This document shows positions 1 to 6,785 of a DNA stretch of 45,972 nucleotides, in pieces (the first letter of the stretch is position 1; every line of letters begins with the position of its first letter). The notes under the pieces were generated by a model. That model saw only the letters and a list, made by a program, of their open reading frames with translations. It made no database searches and was not told the origin of the DNA. The translations under genes and the position numbers were made by a program. Source of the stretch: CAZMXI01 sp964570205 (GTDB lineage: Bacteria > Planctomycetota > Phycisphaerae > Tepidisphaerales > Tepidisphaeraceae); assembly GCA_964570205.1 (NCBI GenBank), contig CAZMXI010000010.1:1-45972 (forward strand). The letters run 5' to 3'.

Positions 1-444
1 CGGGGCGAGAACATCTTCACTCTGATGCTTCGCCAGATGCTCGATGAAATGTCGCGCCCGCAGGCTACCGTCCAGCCGATCAGTCTGCCCGAACTGCTTG
101 TCGCCCTGACCAGCCCCGACCGCGCCCGCCACTTCAAGCTGATCCTCGCCAAACAGTTCCAGGATATGGAGGAGAAGCTGAGCGTCCTGGATGGCACCGT
201 TCTTGTGGCCGAGCGCAACAAAGCCGCCATCCGCGCCATGGAGAAGTCCATCGCCGAGGGACACAGGAACATCGGCATCTTCTATGGCGCCGCCCACATG
301 CCCGACATCGAAAAGCGGCTTGAGAAACTCGGCTTCAGGCACGCCGGAACCGAATGGCGGACCGCCTGGGATATGACGCCCCAGGAGGGCGACGTCGTCA
401 TCAAGGTCATCAAGAAAAAGCCCGCCGACAAGCCGGCCAATTGA
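1..444 (+). CDS. TraB/PrgY/GumN (Tiki-like) family protein, C-terminal part
   Basis: The reading frame is open at the left window edge, so the N-terminus is missing; 147 codons are visible, ending in TGA. The segment LVAERNKAAI followed about 25 residues later by GIFYGAAHMPDIEKRLEKLG matches the conserved ERN and G-A-G/A-H-x-P blocks of the TraB/PrgY/GumN (Tiki-like) superfamily, whose members are putative metal-dependent proteases or pheromone-shutdown-type proteins. The end is Lys-rich (KVIKKKPADKPAN) and shows no membrane segment. The next gene starts 51 bases downstream on the same strand, so the two may be cotranscribed. The family assignment rests on two motifs only; the substrate is unknown. 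Confidence 0.6.
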   Translation, partial: RGENIFTLMLRQMLDEMSRPQATVQPISLPELLVALTSPDRARHFKLILAKQFQDMEEKLSVLDGTVLVAERNKAAIRAMEKSIAEGHRNIGIFYGAAHMPDIEKRLEKLGFRHAGTEWRTAWDMTPQEGDVVIKVIKKKPADKPAN

Positions 445-495
445 ATTTGCGGCTGTTCTCCGGGAACATGGCCTCTTGAGAGTGAATAACGGGCC

Positions 496-3084
496 ATGGC
501 CGACGACTCCAACGACTCACAATCTCCCGTTCAGTCCCTGCTCGATCGATCGCGTCGATTTCGCCGCATCAGCGAAGTATTCGGCTGGATCGCGGCGGTG
601 GGCTTGGCGGTCCTCGCCGCGTGGATCGTGATGCGGCTGGTTGCCATGGGGTCCGGCAGGAAGCGTCAGGCCGCCAATCCGCCCCCTCCCGCGCAGGTGG
701 CGCCTGCGCCCGCGCCGGATTCGCTCTCCACGACGCCTCCCCCCCAACCCGCGGTCACCCTGGGCCCCGTCCCGACATCACAGCCCGCATCGCCGCCCGC
801 CCCCCGCCTTGCGCGGACGCGCCCCAGCCTCGGCCGACCCTACGCCGTCGCAATGCCCATCCCCGCCGACGGCGTCTCCGATGACCAGACCGGCCTGGCG
901 ATCTCGCGTGCCAGCCATTATCTCCTGGCACAATTCGAGAACGGCAAGCTCCGCGACCTCCCGATGAAGGATTCCAGGGATGTCGGTGCCGATGCGCTGG
1001 CTGTCTACGCCCTGCTCCAGTCCTGCCAGGCGATGTACGACCCGAAGCTCGATTTCCGCAAGCAGCCCATGAAGGACATGCTTTCCGCGCTGGCGGCCAT
1101 GGACATTCAGGGTTCGACCGAGACTTACGCGCGCTCGCTGCGACTGGCCGCTCTGGCTCTGCATTCGCGCAAGGAGGATATGCCGACCCTGCGCGCCGAT
1201 CTGGCCTGGCTGGTCAGGGCCCACCGGCGCGGGGCCTATGGCTATCAAAGCCCCGATCCCACGGCCGAACTGGCCCACTGGGACAACTCCAATTCACAGT
1301 ATGGCCTGCTCGGCGTGTGGGCCGCCGCCGAGGCCGGCTTGGATGTCCCGGCAAGCTACTGGACAAGCGTCCAGAACCACTGGTTCGAATGCCGACTGCC
1401 CGACGGTCTGTGGGGTTACATGCCGGGCGATGGCTCCCCACGAATCTCGATGACCCTGGCCGCGCTGGTGTCGATGGCCGTCACCCAGGACCAGCTTGAA
1501 TCCCGTCGCGACGGCCTGCGCACCAGCCGTCAGCCCTATCCGCGACCCCTTGCCGAGGGCCTGGCCTGGCTCGACGCGGGCGACAACTGCCTCCAGGCAT
1601 GGAGCGGCGACCTGGGCTATACCCTGTATGGCCTGGAGCGCGTTGCACTGGCCAGCGGGTACAAGTATTTCGGAAAGCACGACTGGTATCGCGAACTGAG
1701 CGGCAAGCTCATCGCCAAGCAGGAAAACGACGGTTCCTGGCTGTTCGCCGGCGACAGCGTGGTCCAGTCCTCCTTCTATCTGCTCTTCCTCGCCCGCGCG
1801 CGGCATCCGGTCGTCATGAACAAGCTCCGCGCTGCTGGAGCATGGAACAACCGCCCGCGCGACCTCCTGAACCTGGCTCGCGTGGCCGCTCGCGACATGG
1901 AGCGGCCACTCAACTGGCAGATCGTGCCGACGTTCGTCGAGTGGCACTCCTGGATGGACTGCCCCGTCCTATACCTGGCCAGCCACGCGCCGCTTGGCAT
2001 CACTGAATCCGAATGCGAGAAGCTTCGGGCCTTTGCCCTCGCAGGAGGCCTGATCTTCACCCATGCCGACGGCGGCAGCGAGTCGTTCACACAGTACATC
2101 CGCGAGTTGGCGGGCCGATTGTTCCCGCAACACCCGATAGACGACCTGCCGGTGGATCATGAACTGTACACGCTGGGCTTCCGAGTCCCGCCCGACCAGC
2201 CTTTGCTGGCCGTATCCAACGGCTCTCGACTGCTGCTGGTTCACAGCCCCAAAGACATCACCCAGCACTGGCACCTTCGTTCCGACAAGACCCACCGCGA
2301 GGCCTTTCACATGGGGCTCAACATCTTCCTTTACGCCGCCGGCACGACGGATCTGCGGAACCGGCTCGATTCGCCCTACATCCCCGCCCCGCCGGCACAG
2401 AGGCGAGAGTATTCCATCAACATCGCCCGCATCTGTCACAATGGACGCTGGGACCCGGAGCCGTACGCCTTCGAGCGATTCGCCCGGTGGTTCACCTGGC
2501 AGACCGGTTATGAACTCAAGGTCGAGGCCGTCGATCCGCGACAACTCCTCCCGCAGCGCCACCGCCTGGCGCATCTGACCGGCAACGCCCCTGCCACGTT
2601 CACAGACGAACACTCTGAGGCCCTGCGCCAATACGTCGCCGCGGGCGGCGTGCTGCTGATCGACGCCTGTGGTGCATCGAAGGAATTCGCCGCCGGCATC
2701 ACACGCGATCTGCTGCCCAGGGCATTCCCGGACGCCCGGCTCTCGCCCGTCGCCGCCACCCAGCCGTTTCTCGCGGGTTCCGGTGATGGCATGAACAAGC
2801 TGCCTGCCGCCGTGCTGCGTCCACGAACCCAGCAGAAACTGGGCCCTGACTCGGCCACTCTGAGGGGATTCCGCCACGGCAAGGGATATGTCATCTTCAC
2901 CCCCCTGGACCTTACAACCGCCCTGCTCGGGACGCGACATTGGACGATCACGGGCTTTGAGCCCGACTATGCGATGCCCCTGCTGAAGAACCTGCTGCTC
3001 TGGACAGCCGACAACTGCCCTGCCCCGGCCACCAGCCAACCTTCGACCGCGCCGGAGCCTACCGCGCCTGCGACCCCCGCTTGA
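496..3084 (+). CDS. Membrane-anchored protein with terpene-cyclase-like toroid and tandem DUF4159 domains
   Basis: The protein has 862 residues. A single membrane segment lies at about residues 29-51, followed by a Pro/Ala-rich linker to about 115, so the bulk is probably extracytoplasmic. Residues about 125-470 are helical with repeated Gln/Trp-containing helices (for example KQENDGSWLF), like the alpha/alpha toroid of squalene-cyclase-like proteins. Residues about 473-625 and 638-830 are two DUF4159-like modules; the second starts EYSINIARICHNGRWDPEPY, and both carry the A-G-G-x-x-x-x-D/H pattern (ALAGGLIFTHAD, VAAGGVLLIDAC). DUF4159 proteins are widespread in Planctomycetota and have no proven function. 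The Pro-rich tail overlaps the end of the convergent endonuclease V gene by 26 bases. No strong ribosome binding site precedes the ATG. Confidence 0.8.
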   Translation: MADDSNDSQSPVQSLLDRSRRFRRISEVFGWIAAVGLAVLAAWIVMRLVAMGSGRKRQAANPPPPAQVAPAPAPDSLSTTPPPQPAVTLGPVPTSQPASPPAPRLARTRPSLGRPYAVAMPIPADGVSDDQTGLAISRASHYLLAQFENGKLRDLPMKDSRDVGADALAVYALLQSCQAMYDPKLDFRKQPMKDMLSALAAMDIQGSTETYARSLRLAALALHSRKEDMPTLRADLAWLVRAHRRGAYGYQSPDPTAELAHWDNSNSQYGLLGVWAAAEAGLDVPASYWTSVQNHWFECRLPDGLWGYMPGDGSPRISMTLAALVSMAVTQDQLESRRDGLRTSRQPYPRPLAEGLAWLDAGDNCLQAWSGDLGYTLYGLERVALASGYKYFGKHDWYRELSGKLIAKQENDGSWLFAGDSVVQSSFYLLFLARARHPVVMNKLRAAGAWNNRPRDLLNLARVAARDMERPLNWQIVPTFVEWHSWMDCPVLYLASHAPLGITESECEKLRAFALAGGLIFTHADGGSESFTQYIRELAGRLFPQHPIDDLPVDHELYTLGFRVPPDQPLLAVSNGSRLLLVHSPKDITQHWHLRSDKTHREAFHMGLNIFLYAAGTTDLRNRLDSPYIPAPPAQRREYSINIARICHNGRWDPEPYAFERFARWFTWQTGYELKVEAVDPRQLLPQRHRLAHLTGNAPATFTDEHSEALRQYVAAGGVLLIDACGASKEFAAGITRDLLPRAFPDARLSPVAATQPFLAGSGDGMNKLPAAVLRPRTQQKLGPDSATLRGFRHGKGYVIFTPLDLTTALLGTRHWTITGFEPDYAMPLLKNLLLWTADNCPAPATSQPSTAPEPTAPATPA

Positions 3085-3742
3085 GCTTGGCCACCTCGAT
3101 GTCGGCCTGCCGTGTCGGCTCGGGAATGCGGTATCGCGTACAGCAGGCCATCACCAGGTCGCGCGCTGATTCCAGGTCCACCTTGTGCGCTACGCTCACG
3201 AACACCGGCCGAACGCCATCCCGCGTCCGCAGGACTATGCCGATCTGCTCCGGACCGTCCATCAGCGGCGTCCAGGACCCCGCCGAACGGGCAGGCTCAT
3301 CATGGGTTCCGATCAACCGGCTCTTGGCCACGCCCACTCCCGGCACGCCCAACGTAATCGCCATGTGCGATGCCAGACCACACCGTCGGGGGTGGGCATA
3401 GCCCTGGCCATCGAAACAGACAGCCCCAAAGGGCTGGGTCAGCCGGCCAATGGCATCCAAGACGGCCGGGCCCTCGCGGAAACTGAGAAACCCCGGCATA
3501 TACGGGACTTCCACAGCCCGAACAGCGTGCGCAACCTCAATTATGGATAGACTTTGCGTGTCAAAGATGACCGCGGCCGCGAAGACCGCCCGCTTGTCAT
3601 CGGTAAATGCCGCGTCGGCCCCCGCCACATACCTCGGCAGCGGCCAAAGACGCTCAACGACGGCCCGCCGGCGAAGGTCCGCCTGGATCGACTTCCATCG
3701 CTCCAACAGGTCCGGCCAGTCTGGGTCCGATTTCCGGCGCAT
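3059..3742 (-). CDS. nfi: Endonuclease V (deoxyinosine 3' endonuclease)
   Basis: Endonuclease V cleaves the second phosphodiester bond 3' of deoxyinosine in DNA, or inosine in RNA, and serves repair of deaminated adenine. The hallmark blocks are present: AGADAAF, VPYMPGFLSFREGP, FDGQGYAHPRRCGLASH and GVPGVGVAKS. With the start at 3742 the protein has 227 residues, the usual family length, and the catalytic acids fall at D43, E90 and D111, close to the positions in characterised homologues. A longer frame continues upstream but would run into the divergent TauE gene, so the start at 3742 is preferred; an alternative ATG is at 3790. The 3' end overlaps the convergent DUF4159 gene. Confidence 0.92.
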   Translation of the reverse strand: MRRKSDPDWPDLLERWKSIQADLRRRAVVERLWPLPRYVAGADAAFTDDKRAVFAAAVIFDTQSLSIIEVAHAVRAVEVPYMPGFLSFREGPAVLDAIGRLTQPFGAVCFDGQGYAHPRRCGLASHMAITLGVPGVGVAKSRLIGTHDEPARSAGSWTPLMDGPEQIGIVLRTRDGVRPVFVSVAHKVDLESARDLVMACCTRYRIPEPTRQADIEVAKLKRGSQAR

Positions 3743-3793
3743 ATTTAGGGCTTTGGCTGCGGCCGCAGACAGTATACGATGCTCCGCCATTCT

Positions 3794-3800
3794 GAGGAGA
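3794..3800 (+). promoter_or_regulatory. Ribosome binding site fixing a GTG start
   Basis: The sequence GAGGAGA lies five bases before GTG at 3806. It decides for the GTG start of the TauE-like gene over the in-frame upstream ATG at 3779, which has no such site. Confidence 0.7.
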
Positions 3801-3805
3801 CATAC

Positions 3806-4339
3806 GTGCAACAGACATGGGTTCTTGTCGGCGTCGGCATCGCCGTGGGCATCTACAGCGGGATCATGGGCCTCGGCGGCGGCACCATCATGATCCCCAT
3901 CATGATCCTTGCCCTGGGATTCACCCAGCACCAGGCTGTTGCCACCAGCCTGGCGGCCATGATTCCGCCGGTCACGCTCCCAGCCGTCATCCATTACTAT
4001 CGCGAAGGCCACGTGGACCTGGGCGTGGCCTTCGGCATCGCCGTGGGCATCGCAGCCGGAGCATTCCTGGGCGGTCTGATCGGCGGAAGGCTCCCGGAAT
4101 ACGCAATGAAGCTCATTTTTGGCTTCACGCTCATCTATGTCGCCGGCTACATCATCTTCCAGAGCCTGGGAAAGGAGTACCTGGTTCGATCCATGCTCCT
4201 GGCGGCCGTGCTCGTCGCCGTGACCGGGACCTTCTTCCTGGTCACCCGATGGTACGATGGCCGCCAGTCAGTGCCGCCCATCCGGCAGGCGCAGCCGGAA
4301 CCATCGGCGTTGCCGGCCGAGAATGGACGCCGCCCGTGA
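3806..4339 (+). CDS. Half-size TauE/SafE (TSUP) family membrane permease
   Basis: The predicted protein has 177 residues with a GTG start. It begins with a membrane helix carrying the Gly-rich motif GIYSGIMGLGGGTIMIPIM, which is the signature of the first TSUP repeat (sulfite exporter TauE/SafE and related anion permeases). Four to five hydrophobic segments follow, then a cytoplasmic Pro-rich tail. Typical TSUP permeases have about 250 residues and two such repeats. Only one is visible here, so it probably works as a dimer or is one of the short single-repeat members. The substrate cannot be inferred. It is divergent from nfi and lies 49 bases before the glycosyltransferase gene. Confidence 0.8.
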   Translation: MQQTWVLVGVGIAVGIYSGIMGLGGGTIMIPIMILALGFTQHQAVATSLAAMIPPVTLPAVIHYYREGHVDLGVAFGIAVGIAAGAFLGGLIGGRLPEYAMKLIFGFTLIYVAGYIIFQSLGKEYLVRSMLLAAVLVAVTGTFFLVTRWYDGRQSVPPIRQAQPEPSALPAENGRRP

Positions 4340-4374
4340 TCCGGAGCGCTGTCGATTCACGAATGGCCAAACGC

Positions 4375-4380
4375 TATACT
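4375..4380 (+). promoter_or_regulatory. Possible -10 box directly before the glycosyltransferase start
   Basis: TATACT ends eight bases before the ATG at 4389. If used, transcription would start at or next to the ATG, giving a leaderless or nearly leaderless message; no Shine-Dalgarno sequence is seen. The -35 region (TCGATT, 17 bases upstream) is weak, so this is tentative. Confidence 0.35.
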
Positions 4381-4388
4381 CTTCGCCG

Positions 4389-5477
4389 ATGTCTACGCCC
4401 CAGAGGATCCTCATTGTTCAGCCGAACTGGGTGGGTGATGCCGTGATGGCCTCGCCGGCTCTTCGCGCGCTGCGCGGGCTATACCCCGACGCCCACATCA
4501 GTTACCTGCTGCGACGTTACGTCAAGCCCATCTACACCGGCATGCCCTGGTGCGACCGCCTCATCACCTACCGCACCGGCAGAAGCAGAACCCGCACCGG
4601 CAAAGGCATGATTGATGTCGCCGCCCGCCTTCGCGCTGGACGGTTCGACATGGCCATCGTCATGCCCAACTCCTTCAAGAGCGCCCTGCTCTGCAAGATG
4701 GCCGGCATCAAACGCATCGTGGGGTATGAACGCGACGGCAGGAGCTTCCTTATCACCGACAAGCTGCTTCCGGCCAAGGAACGCGGCAAGTTTCTCCCCA
4801 CGCCCATCACCCGCTATTACCTTGGAATCGCTCAGTATCTTGGCTCGCGAAGCCGGGACCTGAAGCTTGAGTTGTTCGTCACGCCGCAGGAACGCCAGGC
4901 CGCGGGCGAGGTGTTCGTGCGAGCCGGGCTGGATGCCGATCTCTGCCGCCCGCACAGCCAGGGCAAACCTCCGCTGATCATCCTCAACCCCGGCGCCCAG
5001 TACGGCGACGCCAAGTGCTGGCCGGCCGGCAATTTCGCGATTCTCGCCGATCAGCTCGTCGACGAGCTCGGCGCGACGGTTCTCCTCTCCGGCGCTCCTC
5101 GCGAGCGCCGGATCCTCGATGAAGTCCAGCGACACATGAAGCACGCCGCGGTTGATCTCGCCACCAAGGGACTCACCCTGGGCGCACTCAAAGAGATCGT
5201 CCGCCGCTGCGATGTGATGGTCACCAACGACACCGGCCCGAGGCACATCGCGGCAGCCTTCGATGTCCCCGTCGTCACGGTCTTCGGACCAACCCATCCC
5301 CAGTGGACCGAGATCGAGTTTCCCAGGGAGCGGAAGGTATCTGTGCAGGTCTTCTGCGGCCCCTGCCAGAAGAAGCGATGCCCCCTCGACCATCGCTGCA
5401 TGACCCGCGTCAGCCCAAGCGCGGTGTTCGACGCCGCCGCCCGCTTGCTTCCCGCCAGGAGCGCGATATCGCCTTGA
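4389..5477 (+). CDS. waaF: Glycosyltransferase family 9, lipopolysaccharide heptosyltransferase II-like
   Basis: The protein has 362 residues and would transfer a heptose from ADP-heptose to lipopolysaccharide inner core, or a related sugar, at the cytoplasmic face of the membrane. The N-terminus RILIVQPNWVGDAVMASPAL is the typical GT9 opening. The C-terminal donor-binding half has NPGAQYGDAKCWP, VTNDTGPRHIAAAFDVPVV and VFGPTHPQWT. Near the end a Cys cluster CGPCQKKRCPLDHRCM is typical of the WaaF branch. The frame is open further upstream, but ATG 4389 gives the normal N-terminus. Presence of this gene fits an outer membrane with LPS-like glycolipid. A strong terminator follows at 5596. Confidence 0.85.
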   Translation: MSTPQRILIVQPNWVGDAVMASPALRALRGLYPDAHISYLLRRYVKPIYTGMPWCDRLITYRTGRSRTRTGKGMIDVAARLRAGRFDMAIVMPNSFKSALLCKMAGIKRIVGYERDGRSFLITDKLLPAKERGKFLPTPITRYYLGIAQYLGSRSRDLKLELFVTPQERQAAGEVFVRAGLDADLCRPHSQGKPPLIILNPGAQYGDAKCWPAGNFAILADQLVDELGATVLLSGAPRERRILDEVQRHMKHAAVDLATKGLTLGALKEIVRRCDVMVTNDTGPRHIAAAFDVPVVTVFGPTHPQWTEIEFPRERKVSVQVFCGPCQKKRCPLDHRCMTRVSPSAVFDAAARLLPARSAISP

Positions 5478-5522
5478 AAAACAAGCCCCTGTGAGACAAG
5501 TTAACGGAATAATCGTCAATTA

Positions 5523-5542
5523 ATCGGGCGATTTTGCCCGAT
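5523..5542 (+). other. Small hairpin in intergenic region
   Basis: ATCGGGC and GCCCGAT form a 7-bp stem around a GATTTT loop, 45 bases past the glycosyltransferase stop codon. It has no T-run and so is not a clear terminator. It could be part of the 3' UTR or of a small RNA ending at 5629. Confidence 0.35.
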
Positions 5543-5595
5543 GACTTAGTTGAAGCTTGCACGCAATAATGCATAGAGCGCATGCCGATGTGGTC

Positions 5596-5629
5596 AAGCG
5601 CCTGCCCGATCGTGAGCAGGCGCTTTTTT
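5596..5629 (+). terminator. Rho-independent terminator after the glycosyltransferase gene
   Basis: A perfect 10-bp stem, AAGCGCCTGC with GCAGGCGCTT, encloses a 10-base loop and runs into six T residues (5624-5629). It terminates plus-strand transcription between the convergent glycosyltransferase and amidohydrolase genes. Confidence 0.88.
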
Positions 5630-5647
5630 GCTGAGCGGCCCGGTCTG

Positions 5648-6652
5648 TCAAATGGATGCCCCAACGCTCGACAAGAATCGTACGGCGTTGTCGTGATAGA
5701 GCTTCTGGAGACATGCGTCCGGCAACGCCAGCCCCTGAATTGTCGGCTGCTCATCCTCCGCCAGTTCCGGGTCGTGTATGGGCGATGGGCCGATGTAGGC
5801 CGTTTCCCACAGTTTCCGGTGGACCCAGAACCGGCTCGCCAGGAAATCGAATCCCCGGTCGTTGCTGGTCACCTGATCGGTCCCGAACAGGATCCGGTCC
5901 TGGTTCCGGATGAAGAACTCGCGCGCTGCATCCCGTCTGACCGACACTTCCCGGGCAATCCAGCGGGTTGCGCTGCAATCCAGGTACAGATTCGGATAGC
6001 GGTCCAGCAGATCCTGGATTCGACCCAGATCCTCCGGGTTGCCGGCCAAGTGCGCTGCCAGCCACGGCGCATCCCGGTGCTCCTGAAGCACGTTCTCCCA
6101 CATGCGGTAGTGCCCATCGCGCGTACCATATCTGGGGTCGGCATATCGCGTCCGGTACCATATCTCGGGGTCACCCACGTGCGACATGATCGCCATCCCC
6201 CGATCGCGCGCCTCCCGCAGCAGCGGGCGGAACAGCGCCGAATCCAGCCGCCAGCCCCGGTCGCCCCAGGCCGGCGGTGCAAGCCAGAACTTCACGATCC
6301 TCGATCCCAGGTTATAGAACGCCTCGATGCGCTTCAGCCATTCGTCAATGAACCCCGCGCCCCACTCGCCCCACTTGGGTATCGCGATGAAGTGGAGCCT
6401 CCCGGGCCAGTTCCGTTGCAGCACCAGCGCTTCTTCCAGGGGGGTCATCGTGAAGAAGAAATCCAAGCCGTAGTGGCCGGCCGCCTCGAACCATGTTGCC
6501 GCCTGCCGGTTCGCGTGCAGGTGAATATGACAGTCTATGACCTTGCCGCGGACGTTCGGCCGGGGCATCGGGCGGCGATAGTCCAGGCCACTCCGGTTGT
6601 GCTCGGGCAGGCGGTCAACTCTGTCAGGTACGCTGGCGATCACGGTGCTCAT
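5648..6652 (-). CDS. Amidohydrolase 2 family metal-dependent hydrolase
   Basis: The 334-residue protein belongs to the amidohydrolase-2 (ACMSD-like) TIM-barrel superfamily. VIDCHIHLHA (H42, H44) is the first metal-binding motif, AIMSHVGD and LAAHLAGNPEDL give the histidines of strands 5 and 6, and ILFGTDQV gives the catalytic Asp of strand 8. There is no signal peptide. Members hydrolyse or decarboxylate varied small molecules; the substrate here is unknown. The N-terminal 35 residues before the barrel are loosely conserved and an ATG at 6568 is a possible later start; neither start has a good ribosome binding site. It is separated from the upstream S53-like gene by a terminator, so it probably has its own promoter. 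Confidence 0.82.
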   Translation of the reverse strand: MSTVIASVPDRVDRLPEHNRSGLDYRRPMPRPNVRGKVIDCHIHLHANRQAATWFEAAGHYGLDFFFTMTPLEEALVLQRNWPGRLHFIAIPKWGEWGAGFIDEWLKRIEAFYNLGSRIVKFWLAPPAWGDRGWRLDSALFRPLLREARDRGMAIMSHVGDPEIWYRTRYADPRYGTRDGHYRMWENVLQEHRDAPWLAAHLAGNPEDLGRIQDLLDRYPNLYLDCSATRWIAREVSVRRDAAREFFIRNQDRILFGTDQVTSNDRGFDFLASRFWVHRKLWETAYIGPSPIHDPELAEDEQPTIQGLALPDACLQKLYHDNAVRFLSSVGASI

Positions 6653-6719
6653 AAAGCTGAGAGAAGGTTATGCGCCCGGGCGGGGCGTTGTCCAATGTCA
6701 GCGGCGGGGTTGGCAATCC

Positions 6720-6763
6720 AAAAAAGAACGCGTCGGGAAACAGCCAAGCCGAGCCCGACGCGT
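6720..6763 (-). terminator. Terminator of the S53-like LEPR-XLL gene
   Basis: On the minus strand a 10-bp perfect stem (ACGCGTCGGG 6728-6737 paired with CCCGACGCGT 6754-6763) is followed by a T-run read from the A-run at 6720-6725. It lies about 22 bases after the stop codon of the S53-like gene. Confidence 0.85.
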
Positions 6764-6785
6764 CGTTGTTCTGTCACAGGCCCGA

